Of a stretch of DNA of 64,000 bases, positions 1-11,800 are shown in pieces (position 1 is the first letter of the stretch; each line of letters begins with the position of its first letter). The DNA comes from Zerene cesonia (Eukaryota > Arthropoda > Insecta > Lepidoptera > Pieridae): assembly GCF_012273895.1 (NCBI RefSeq), contig NW_024045142.1, positions 186,001 to 250,000 of the forward strand, read 5' to 3'. The notes beneath the pieces are model-generated. The model saw only the letters and a list, made by a program, of their open reading frames with translations, was not told the origin of the DNA and did no database searches. The position numbers and the translations under genes were made by a program.

Positions 1-269
1 TGGTGGGCAAGTAAAACTGTTGAGTACAACTTAGATTAAACGAGTGTTTTTCTTGTTGTAATTAATAAATATTTTTCTATTATATCATTGTTTTATTATC
101 GGATCTATTTATTATAATTATATTAACTTAGTAGAACTAAGTAAACTTAGTATAACTTGTAAACGTAATAATTTTTCTGCCATTTTTGACCCGCCTTCAC
201 CTGCGGTACATGCTGAACGATCACGTCCGGTGAGATACTTTTTGAAATCAGCCAGTAGTTCCGGAATCA

Positions 270-650
270 ACCAAATACCGTTTACATCACAGCGGGCAAC
301 TGAGCTGGTGGTTCGCCTGATGGTAAGCGATCACTCTGCCCATTAATATTTACAGTGGCAGTGTCTCTGCGAGTGCGCTGCCCGCTTTTAAGGGGTAACG
401 GATAAGGAAAAAATTTACGACTGGAAAGAAGAACCATTCCTTCTTTGGTAACTTAACTGGGATGGAGAGAAAGAGAAAACTGACCTTAAGCGCTCCTACT
501 CACCGTACGAAACACAGCAGCATCCTAGTGCCGAGTGTTATGGCTCCCAAACACTCACACCTGTAGTAAGCAGTACCGTCTTTACCATAAGGGCACAAGG
601 GGCCAGTGCCCAGGGCCCCCCATCCTCAGAGGGCCCCGAAGGGCCGACAA
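270..650 (-). repeat. A-tailed retroposon-like fragments
   Basis: 270-560 carries, in reverse, landmarks of the abundant retroposon seen elsewhere (gagctggtggttcgcctgatgg; caccgtacgaaacacagcag). 585-650 is a separate GC-rich dispersed-repeat piece (aaggggccagtgcccagggc). Confidence 0.5.
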
Positions 651-1136
651 TTTCTCTCAAATTTAATCTCAAAATACTCATTACAGTTTTCTCAATGCCC
701 GAATATCGATTATTTTCAGATTTATTCGAATCAATATATTTATATGAATTTGAGTGACATCAAGCCTTTTTTTTATGTCATAGCCGGCAACTGACCGACT
801 GAACAACTAAATAATTTGTCAATTATGAGCATAGAAAGTGATATTCTTCAGGAAACTGAGTTCTAGGATTTAATAGAAGATTTTACTCAACAGAAATCTC
901 GAAAGAAACTATCACCGTAATTTAGAAACTATAATATAATAAAAAAGCTAAAAAAATTAAATCGATAAAGATTGACCGCATCTTTGGTACACGGGTTACC
1001 ATTTGAGCATTTTTGAGAGTTAAATCCGCACATGGAGATTCTTAGTACATATACTAGTTACTACGTCTCAACGTTGCCAAATTATTTGAATAATGTTAAT
1101 TTCTAAGTTTCTTAGCATTAACTAAACACATAAATT

Positions 1137-1262
1137 GGTTACGGAGGGATCCGAACCCGCAGCTTTTTGCCAAACCGTAGCAACGCCTAGCCATTCGGCC
1201 ACCCGTGATCCCGCCACAGTAATCGAATTTCTTCTACTCTTTCGGTTTCATGTGCCTGAGGG
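1137..1262 (-). mobile_element. tRNA-like SINE (family A), fragment
   Basis: Reverse orientation: 5' leader (atgaaaccgaaagagtagaa), acceptor-stem half gatcacgg and A box tggccgaatgg. The B box region is decayed. Confidence 0.65.
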
Positions 1263-1784
1263 ACGTCTCAACGTTGGCAAAGTATTTGTGTTACGTTTAT
1301 AAAAATGTTAAATCTATTCCCATGTATGCGAATAGTATATTAAATTCTCCTGTCACAGTGTTAGTTGCCATCTGTAGTCAACCATGGTGGGACGATTCCA
1401 TGAAATCAACACACTTTTAGTAGCTTGGCCTGTCTCGATTTTGGTCCACTTTAAACGGACAGTTTTAATTAAAATTTATATACTTATCAAGGGTTGGTAA
1501 CAATACAATTTAGGCAATTTAGTTGTTTGCATTATTAAAACGTGATTTTTTGGTTTTTTTAAACTACTAAATATATAAATTCGGTGGTATTGAGCTAAGG
1601 TCGTACGCGTTTACATGCAAACGATAAGGCAGAATAAAGTTATGCCGAATCAGTTAGTAATTATGTATGTTTGTCCATCCACCCAATCCTGGCTCGCCCC
1701 AACACAACCATCATCACATCGTCGGGTTGCTCTGTGTCGTCACTGGGCGTCACGCGTCCACGCCGCAATGTTTTGTTTTGAGCT

Positions 1785-2105
1785 GAAATAAATAATAGTT
1801 TAAAAAAACTAAAAAACACGCTTTTTATAGAAAACCGAACTAAAAAATAGAAAATAAATTTAAATGAATTTAAATTAAGAAACTAGTGTTAAAAATTTCA
1901 ATGAATATAAATTAATAATAGTGTGAGTAAAAAATAAATTTATTTTATTTTAAAAAAAGCGTGGGGTGCATGGTGTCAATAGTTATAGATATTTTATTGA
2001 CAGATATAAGTAGAGTGATTGTGATTTCGATAATATCTTAAGAAGCAAAGAAGTCGGTTACAAACAAACAAACATACAAACATACAGGTGAAGCTAATAA
2101 AAAGC
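1785..2105 (-). repeat. Dispersed repeat, inverted partner of 14115-14440
   Basis: About 320 bases matching 14115-14440 in reverse, with shared blocks such as aaaacacgctttttatagaa and gatttcgataatatcttaag. Likely an old transposon pair of unknown class. Confidence 0.65.
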
Positions 2106-2216
2106 GTGTAAAAAGAAACGTATTGTAATCCAAGTCACGGGCGTAGTTAGATTTTAGTTACAAAGAAAAGTAAAACGACAAAAGGAAAAAAATGCTGCAC
2201 AAAATGCATACAATAA

Positions 2217-2579
2217 TCCCTACAAATATTATAAATGCATGCAAGTAACTCTGTCTGTCTGTCTGTCTGTCTGTTACGCTTTCACGCCTAAACTACTGAA
2301 CCGTTTTTGACAAAATTTAGTATGAAGATAGAACTGAACTTGAGAAAGGACATAGGATACTTTTTATCGCGTAAAAAGGGTAGAAAGGGTTGAAAGAGGG
2401 GATGAAAGTTAGTATGAAAGTTTGATACCGTCAAACCGATTTTGATGATACTTGGTATGAAGATGGAGCTAAACTTGGGAAAGAACAAACCATACTTTTT
2501 AATGCGAAGAAAATACTCTTTACTTTGTCGCGCGATTTAAGCGAATTCTACGCGGACAAAGCCGCGGGCGAAAAGCTAG
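2217..2579 (+). mobile_element. Non-autonomous Helitron
   Basis: Starts TCCCTACAAATATTATAAAT, ends GCTAG, flanked by A and T. An internal (TCTG)n tract lies at about 2252-2272 and a GC-rich potential hairpin just before CTAG. Confidence 0.7.
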
Positions 2580-3540
2580 TGAAATATAAAAATAAAAAAT
2601 AAAATTTTGGGAATCCTTTATTGAGCAGTATAGGTTATAGCTAATGTCTGAACCAAATTCATCTAAATTAGGCTGTTTAAGCGTTAAGAAGAGACAGAGA
2701 AATAGACAGACAGTCAGACAGATTACCTGAATAATAACATCGCATTAATATGAATCTAGTATTATTGTTCAACATTGTCTAACCAATAAACACTGTCTAA
2801 TATATTTTTTTGGCATGTCGCCATATTGAAGCGTTTAAGCGAAGTGTAATAGAATCTCATTAAAGACACTACAGAAGAATAAAATATATAAAACAGAAAC
2901 TTAAAAGCTATGAGAGTAAGTAAAAATAAAAGCAAACTTAAAAACTTGAAAATGTGCATAAAATTGGTATGGTGACCCAAAGGGTGACGCTATTCGCAAA
3001 GGCAAACGTTTTCAAATCTCAAAACGACTATTTTTTAAAAAAGCGAAAAAATTTCGCTAGATGGCGTTATTTTTAATTGCTTACCGCCAGACTGGCGCTG
3101 TGACCGCTAGGTGTGTGAGCGAGATGCACTGCTCGCACGTCTTAGGAGAGAAGAGGACGACAATAGTATGTGCGTCGCCGCTATAGTCCCATAAATAAAT
3201 GTTTCATAACGATGCAACCAGTCGGACATAGATTGCTTACAATTCTGAAAATAAACGTAACACACATCTTAAACCACACAAAAGATCAGATCCTTTTATA
3301 TACTTTATATAGCGAAATAGGTAATATAGGATATTGGGCAAATAGAACTAAAAATAACACTATTTGAAAAAGAAAATAAATATTATATACCTTTTCAAAA
3401 AAATTGTCTTGTGTACAATTTTTTATATAATTTGTACCGCAGCAGGACCAAGGCGGATTTTTTTCAGTCATCCTAAAAAATAACAATAAAAAGCTATTGA
3501 AATATTGTTATTTCTTTATTAATCAAAAAATCTTGACAGT

Positions 3541-4385
3541 CTCCTATGCACAGAGGATATCATCACGGATATAATACAATAAAATTAGTTTATAAAGCAC
3601 TCTGTCAATCCATTATTTCTTATTGCATTTCAGTCTGGGAAGGCGCTGGTTCCACCCTTATGCTTAAAATTGAGCGCGCTCAACGGGCAATACTCAAGGT
3701 TGCGTACAAAAAACCTTTTCGGTACGCTACTTCTGCACTCTACGACGATGCAAAAGTTCTGACAGTCCGTCAACTATACATTCTGGCTACCGCACTAAAG
3801 TTTCACAAAATATCAAAGCAAACCTTTGCACCAACATTAAGAGCCCCAAGACGAGTCAATTTCACGCTTCCGAAGTGTAATACCTTTTTTATCAAACGCT
3901 TTTATAGTTATAGGGGCCCTTTCCTCTATAATAAGCTTATTAAAAGATTAAATGTTAATGTAGTAAATGCATCGATATATATTTTCAAAAAGAGATTAGA
4001 ACAACTTTTACTTAATTTAAATTATAGTGAAACTGAAGCAATGCTAGTCAATGAAAAATAAAACACACACTCTCACACACACAAACACACACACACACAC
4101 ATCCACTGGAGTTTGATAAATATCTTACTTTTGTTTTTAATTTAACTTTTTTTTATATATTTCTTACACTACAATGTATAGCTTATAATCTTTAGAAATT
4201 AAAATAAAATTCTGTAACATCGGAAGAGACTAGTTGCCCACAACACAGGGGATCCTAGTGTGGGAACTAGTGTATCTTTATAAAGTGCCAACTATTCATA
4301 TACTATTTCTTTTGATTGTATTTGATTGTATTGTTTAAATATGGAAATAAATAAATCATTTCATTTCATTTCATTTCATTTCATA
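3541..4385 (+). mobile_element. LINE 3' fragment with reverse transcriptase C-terminus
   Basis: 3546-4061 is open for 171 codons and includes YKALCQSIISYCISVWEGAG, IERAQRAILKVAYKKPFRY and LTVRQLYILATALKFHK, typical of the end of non-LTR (CR1/Jockey-like) reverse transcriptases. A (CA)-rich stretch and a 3' UTR follow, ending in an ATTTC pentamer repeat (about 4357-4384), typical of LINE 3' tails. The 5' part is missing; the remaining frame is intact. Confidence 0.8.
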
Positions 4386-4642
4386 TAAAAGAAAAGCCTA
4401 GTCAGAGCCTAAAAACGAAAAGTACGAGGTTCTATGTTTGTCTGTATGTATTTTTTTGTATTGTTGAACGGATATAAATTTTTTTTTTCACTTATTCACG
4501 TCGCAACAGAGCGGTTTTATGTTATAATTGTATATTGCGTCTGTAGCTATGGACATCTTCTATCTAGAAGGCTGAAGTGTGGCATCAGTTATTTTACACA
4601 TCACATTGAAACATCTTATTCGATCGTAATTATTGAAATAAT

Positions 4643-4815
4643 AGTATTTTCTTGTGTTTGATTTACGCGAGTGTTATACATTTAGAAATTAAAAACTTTT
4701 TTAACGGGGAGACTGTCTCGCCGTGACCACGCTCGCTGTAAACTGTTCGAAACGTCGGGTTAATAATATAATGAATAAATCACGTTTAAAATCCGTTAAA
4801 AAGTTTTTAATTTCT
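4643..4815. mobile_element. Foldback retroposon, copy 1
   Basis: Carries tagaaattaaaaactttttt at the left and its inverse at the right. Flanked by an 11-base direct repeat, attgaaataat, at 4632-4642 and 4816-4826. Confidence 0.6.
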
Positions 4816-5013
4816 ATTGAAATAATGTCCCATAGTCACACGAAACTGATTACTAAGGCGGGATCACTATGCGTTGCTAAGGTATGGCAATGAAACGATT
4901 TTAATCAAATTTGCACACCATGTGCAATTTGATCCAACTTAAAGATACGACTGTTTATATTGTTTCAATTACGATAAATGTATGTATATACATTTGTTAT
5001 TAGATAAACTCAC

Positions 5014-5090
5014 GTGTCGTTACGGTCACAGCAGCGCAGCGCCAAGCGCAGCGCGTGTGCCAACTGGCCGTCAGTTTCTTCCACACCTTT
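5014..5090 (-). CDS. Tetraspanin exon 5: large extracellular loop with Cys-Cys
   Basis: 77 nt, KGVEETDGQLAHALRLALRC then CDRND, ending in phase 2 at AC/gtgagt. Acceptor gtttccag. GC-rich against its flanks. CC is followed by Asp, not Gly. Confidence 0.8.
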
Positions 5091-8000
5091 CTGGAAACAT
5101 ATTAAAACATTCTAAGTGTGTTATATTAAAGTCATTTCATTTCAAAAAGCTTCACATTAACCAACTTATTAAAAACACTTAAAAGAACGGTTTTATAACT
5201 CAAAACAAGAATTATTTTTAATAAAATAAAAAAGAAACCACATTCAAATTTTCCGAAATAGACCAAATTTATATCGGACCACGTGTCATGCGTGAGCTTT
5301 GAAATAAAATAAAAAAATATAAAAAAACGTTTCATCCACTAATAAGTTACTTGGTGGTTAAGACAAACAAACAGTTGAAATTTTAAGATTATTTGTCTCT
5401 AGTGACACAATTTGTACATTCGGAAATGCAAGGATGAACCGTTATTTTTTACGCAACTAGCTGTTCGCCCCGGCTTCGCCCATAGTACATATATATCCCA
5501 TGACTCTCAGTGAAGTTGCAGCTTTGTAATGGTGAAAGAATTCAATTTTTAGTTTTATAGCATTGATTTTTAAAGGAATAGAAAAAAATTGATCACGAGG
5601 CGGGATTCGAATCCGCGTTTTTATCAAACGTTAGCACGTTGCTATAAAAATAAACATAAAATTTAATAAAGGCCGCGTTAGATCGAATATTGTATATATT
5701 GTAATCATTGAAATAATGTTTCGTATTGGTTGTGATGGTTCTTAATCATCTCAATAGATGGCGTGGGATGCGCTTAGCCACATAAAACCGAAAGAGTAGA
5801 AGAAATTCTATTATAGTGGCGGGATCACGGGTGGCCGAGAGTCCTAGACTCTCGTTGCTACGGTTTGGTAAAAAACGCGGGTTCGAATCCCGTCTCGTGA
5901 TCATTTTTTTTTCTATTCTTTCAAAAATTCCTCATGATGAAAGAATTTTTGAAATAGGTCCAGAGGTTTTATGTGAAAATGTTACAAACAGACAAAAGTT
6001 CCACTATATAATAACAGTGTAGATTAAGATACTAATAACTACTAATAAAAATACTTACCTCAAGGATATTAGAAGTAAAATAGAAGAACAGCGCGCACTC
6101 CAGAAGCATTATAAGCAGAATTAAAGCAGCGTACTGTAACAGATATTAAATTGATTTATATAATACAAAACCGAAAACATAAATAAGCAAATTAATATTC
6201 ATCGCACCACATTCTTTCAATGCAAATATAAAATAATCAATTGGCTTAAATCAAAAAACTATAATCAAATCGAAAACTTATTCAAAATTTTAGAGTTAAA
6301 CGATTACAAAAAAAAATATTACGTGCAACTAATTAATAACGAAACTAATAGCATCATCTTTTATTTAATCTTTATATTCCATTTATTTACAGGTAACCAA
6401 AAGCCGCCATCCAAAATTACAGTTATAACATAAAGTGAATTCATTTTTTAATATTACAAATTATATTCTAATTACTTAATTGAGCTCAAATCCATAACTT
6501 GCGTTGTTACGTTACCCTGCCCGTCGTCGACGATCGGTCATAAGACACATTATTCAACTTACCTTCATTGTAATTATTATATTGTTACCTTACGCACGCT
6601 TGTATTATTTCGTATTAAAATTGTATGTTTAAGTATGAAATAGTGTATATATTTCACGATATACTGTCTTGATATATTGTACTAAATTGTATTAAAAACA
6701 TAGTGGGAAGATACTGTCGTCTAAGATGCAGGCTCGGCCTAGTTTAGACGACTAGTGTCCATAGTTTTTAAGTTCCTTTGTTCAAGAATTCAAGCCATGT
6801 ATATGCAATGTCAATGTAAGGTACGGATAAATAAAGATTTTTATTATTATTATAATATTAAAAATATCAGTCAAGTGCGAGTCGAACTCGCGCCGCTAAG
6901 GGTTCCGAATATAACTGAAGACCAATTTATAAAATTGTCACCCATCCAATTTATGACGAGTTTTTTAGACTAGTGAACCGATTGCAATGAAATTTGGTAC
7001 GTAGGTAGCTGGACAACTGGAATAACGAATAGGTAACTTTTATCGCGATATTCCTACGGGAAACAGATTTACGCGGGTGAAACCGCGTGGCGCAGGTACT
7101 TTATAATATTACTTGCATACCCGGCTACGCGTTGCTGTGGCTAAGTAATAATTAAAAATCTTAAGATTATAAATTATTGGCATAATTAATCGAAATAAAA
7201 ACTATCCTATATCTTAAGTTGGACCAAATTACACATAAAATGCCATATTTCATAAAAATCGGTTGAGTTGGTGAAGAGTACATTGGAAACATACATCATG
7301 ACACTGGATTTTTATACATTAAGATTAGGATAGTCCAACCGGACGGAGGCGGGGCGTATAGCTAGTTAATGTATACTCACCATAAATAACAGGAATTGGG
7401 AGCAATATATGGAGCCGTACAGGCCCATAAGTGAGATGAAGAAGAAGAACAGACTGAGAAGAGAGACGCCGATACCCAGCTGTACGGTCAGAATATCTTG
7501 CGTGAAAATCGTCTGAAAACAGTTTTTGAAGTGAAACTTCTTTAGAATCGTTGTGATTTCAAACCTGATGCAACGGAAAAAACGACAGGTAAGAGAGACA
7601 AATACAAAAATGTGTAGAATGAAGCCGGCAAAGAACGAGACAGAAATATGCATACTATTTTATATTTTATATATATTCATCTCATTCTTTTGTCGATTTA
7701 CTGAAGTTTCACTTCTATCGTGTGTGAATCGCACACACACCTTTTTTCATATCTATAATATGAAAACGAATTATCTGTATATTTTTATATACTTCTGTAT
7801 ATGTGTTTGTCACTGGACAATACCCCAAACGGTCGTATTTAATAAAAATTCTACGGTCTACGGGGTTAAAAATGGATTTAGATATAGAAATAGAAATACA
7901 TATGTTAATATGGCATCATGTAAAAATGACTTGTCTTATAAAACAAACAAATAAAACCAGTTAAAGTGACAAAAAGGACTCCCCGTCAAGAATAGAAATA

Positions 8001-8742
8001 AAAAATAAAAATAAATAAACCGAGTGCATAAATAATATGTGTGTGGCTGCCTCGGTTGGCTCAAGTTTATTTTTTTACTAGCTGTGCCCCGCGGTTTTAT
8101 CTCCGTAGTACATAATGTTACAGCCTTTCTCAATAAATAGGATATCTAAAATTTAAAGATTTTTTTACATTGGACGTAGTTCCTGAGAACAGCGCGTTCA
8201 AACAAACAAACATACTCTCTAACTTTATAATATTAGTATAGATTTTATTGTAAAAACTTTGTTTGCTGTGATATGCGTAGATTTATGTTAATTATTTAAT
8301 TAACTTTATAATTAAAAGTTAATCGCCAAATGTGATGCTAATCTAATAAAAAAATCCATTTAATTTTTATGAAACATTTTTGTTTAGTCACAAAGAAGGT
8401 TCGTATGCAGAGAAAATACGTACCACATTTGAAGAGACGGACTGCTAATTTGAAAAATAAGTACCTGGATGACCGAGCTTTGCTGGGTATATTTTTTTTT
8501 TATAAATTGTGTTTTTTGGAAATTATATTTAAGTATTATTATTCGCCAATAGATGTCAGGAAGAGTCATAATAAATTGGGACTACTCAAACGCCTCCTAT
8601 TTGTTAAAAAAGTAAGTTTAAGTCGATAAAACACGAATATGACATTTTTTAAAAAAGATTCCTAGCTAGATCGATTTATCGCCCCCGAAATCCCCCATAT
8701 ACTAAATTTCATGAAAATCGTTGGAGCCGATTCCAAGATTCC

Positions 8743-8817
<75 letters not shown>

Positions 8818-11800
8818 AGAATTGCTCGTTTAAAGATATAAGATAATGCATTACAGTACCGACATTCAATACATTTAGAACACAGACAAAGCCGCAGGCG
8901 GCAACAGGCACAGCCTACATTCAAGTGTCATGTTGGTAATTAGGTCATATCCATCGGATCGATTGCTTTTGCGTGATCGTATGAATACTTTATAGATTTA
9001 TCAAACAATTTCGTCGTCCATTAACCCATTTGTAATGATAACTGTTATTTAGGGCTAATACTTTAAAATATGAGCTATTTGGGTCTTCGTAAGAATATCT
9101 CCTACGATAATATGTCATTTATCTATCATTTAGTCACCTATGGTTTTGTAACGTATCGTTATAAAGACTATTTATAATTATTATTATAAATACAATGAAA
9201 ATTTTTAATTGTTTGTAAAAATATTAAAGCATACAGTACATTTAAAAAAATAAGCAATAGGCGGCATTATCACTAGGTACTGATCTCTACCAGGCAACCT
9301 TTAAAATAGAAGGAAATAACTAATTAAGGTAGTTTATACGGGGCTTCATGCATTAACAAATGAATTAAATTAAAATGGAAAACACACCCGACCCCTTATT
9401 GTGGTGTCAGCCATCTTGATTTTAAAATTTGACCTAGTGCGTATTTTAGTAATGAAGCCCTTTCGTTTGATATCCACATTGCTAGGGCATGAAAAAATAC
9501 TCAACGCTTATTTACGGCCGCCATTGTATTAATTTACTAGCTGTTCGCCCCGGCTTCGCCTGTGGTACATATATAGCGTATGTCAGCAAAAATTCCAGTT
9601 TTCTAATGGTGAAAGAATTTATGAAATCGGTCCAGTAGTTTTTGGGTGAAAACATTACAAACATACAAATCTTTATTCTTAGTATACATACATATATAGC
9701 CTATGACGCTTTTTTATGTTTTTCTTTTACGACGCTACCGAATTCTGAAGATTACTGCCTAATATATCAATATCCATGCCTAGAGAAATGCACATATAAT
9801 AAACTCACATTATACCTACATAAATACGGTAAAAATACTCTCTTTTCATTGCAGTCGGGCAAAAGAAGCGCCGTGTACATATGTCAATACAATGGCTTGT
9901 AATCGAGACCCGTGGGAACACGCGCTGTCACGGCGCGACGTGACCCGGTCGCGTGACGTTATCTTGCATTGTTTAAAACTTTATCAATATTGATTTTGAT
10001 ATAATATGTGCTCTTGCGGACTTGGTGGAGTTTGTTAGGCCTACAGTAATATATTAAAGAGAAAACTTTATAAATAGATCTTTGCCCGTACATCGTAGAT
10101 GAAGCAGTATAATATTTAGAGATATGATTGGTTCCGTATATCTCATTACTTATTAAAAAAAAATCAATATATAGTGGTCACGGGGAGACAGTCTTCCCGT
10201 GACCACGCTCACAGTAATGTGTTCGAAACGTCGGGTTAATAATATCCTATTATCCTATCATTATAATATTATAAATGCGAAAGTTTGTAAGTATGGATGT
10301 ATGGATGTTTGTTATTCTTTCACGTAAAAACTACTCAACCAATTGCAATGAAATTTGGTACGTAGATAGCTGGATAACTGGAATAACATATAGGCAACTT
10401 TTTATTCCGATATTCCTACGGGATACGGACTTACGCGGGTGAAACCGCGGGGCACAGCTAGTATTAAGTCGCGTTTAAAATCCGTTAAAAAGTATTTAAT
10501 TTCTAAATGTATAATACTCGCGTAAAATCAAACACAAGAAGATACTACAAATGAAGCAAGCATTATTTAAATAAGAACCGTCTCACCTTCATCCCGGAGC
10601 TTCCCATCACTTGTATGACGTATGCCAAGGTTTTACAAGACACGATAATCCACAAACCCACTGCGAAGGTCGCTAAGCTGAACATCTGAAAACCACAATT
10701 CATTAGTTTACTGTATAAAACAAACACAAAACCCTACAGTAAGTAGTATATATGTTTCAGTCATAGTGATTAAATAGGTATTATACATAACGACTGGTCA
10801 TTATATATAAAAGCCAAATTCATTAGACAATGTAATAAATTAATCACTTTATCTTGACTCTATTCACAATAGCGTGTCAAAGTTAAGTATTATGTGTTGA
10901 TCTCTGTGCTTGTTTTATAGCCAGTGAGCATTAAATTTACTTCATAAGTTAAAGTTAAATAACTTTGTAACAATGTTAATTGACGGGAAATTATTATTTC
11001 ATGTTATTTTAATTTTTTAAATAATGTTTATGATTGGTTAGGTATGCTTAAGGCAAATTGAAATACAATTTTATAATCTTTAACGAATATCTACTTGTTT
11101 TATTACATTATCCAAGTCTCCAAAGATGTTTTATAAAATTGCTAGTTAATGTGATTGATTTTAGTCAATCATCACTTTATCTAAATTGAGTAGACATTAT
11201 ATATAATGGCTAGATAGTATATATAATATCCAGATTTATTACTTTGGCTGTAACATACATATAACTCAAAGGTGACTGACTGACTGATATAGTGATCTAT
11301 CAACGCACAGCCCAAACTGGACGGAAAGGGCTGAAATTTGGCATGCAGATAGATGTTATAACGTAGGTAAGACGCTAATAAAGGATTTTGAAAAATTATA
11401 CCTCTAACGGCATAAAATAGGGGATGAAAGTTTGTACCATGATAATTAAGACCGCGCGAGTGAAGCTACGGGCATCAGCTAGTTTATATATAACTTAACA
11501 TAGTGGTAGCAGTAAAGTACCACGCACCCACAAGAGTTCACCACTACGAATGTTTATGAGGCGGTGGTGAAAGTTTCATCACCATCTGGTGAACCACCAG
11601 CTCCACTATGACATGAAAACTAAGCAGTCTCGTGCGTTATTTTAATAATAATAACTAAGACTACAGACTAAAATAGTTAATTCACACTAGCTGCGCCCAG
11701 CGGTTTCACCCACGTAAGTCTGTATCCCGCAGAATATCGGGATTAAAAGTTGCCTATGTGTTATTCCACTTGTCCAGCTATCTGCGTACAAAATTTCAAT

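Larger units (their letters stand above)
1..5013. other. Left flank: repeats, no convincing gene
   Basis: Holds retroposon fragments (about 270-620), a tRNA-like SINE, a long dispersed repeat, a Helitron and a LINE 3' end. The missing 3' exons of the tetraspanin were looked for on the minus strand and not recognised. Confidence 0.6.

Noticed and set aside
3286..3486. Small minus-strand hydrophobic frame
   Set aside because: Sits in AT-rich sequence with no domain, no codon bias and no splice partners.
8369..8629. 86-codon basic frame in a tetraspanin intron
   Set aside because: No recognisable family and AT-driven composition; may be an old transposon piece but cannot be supported.
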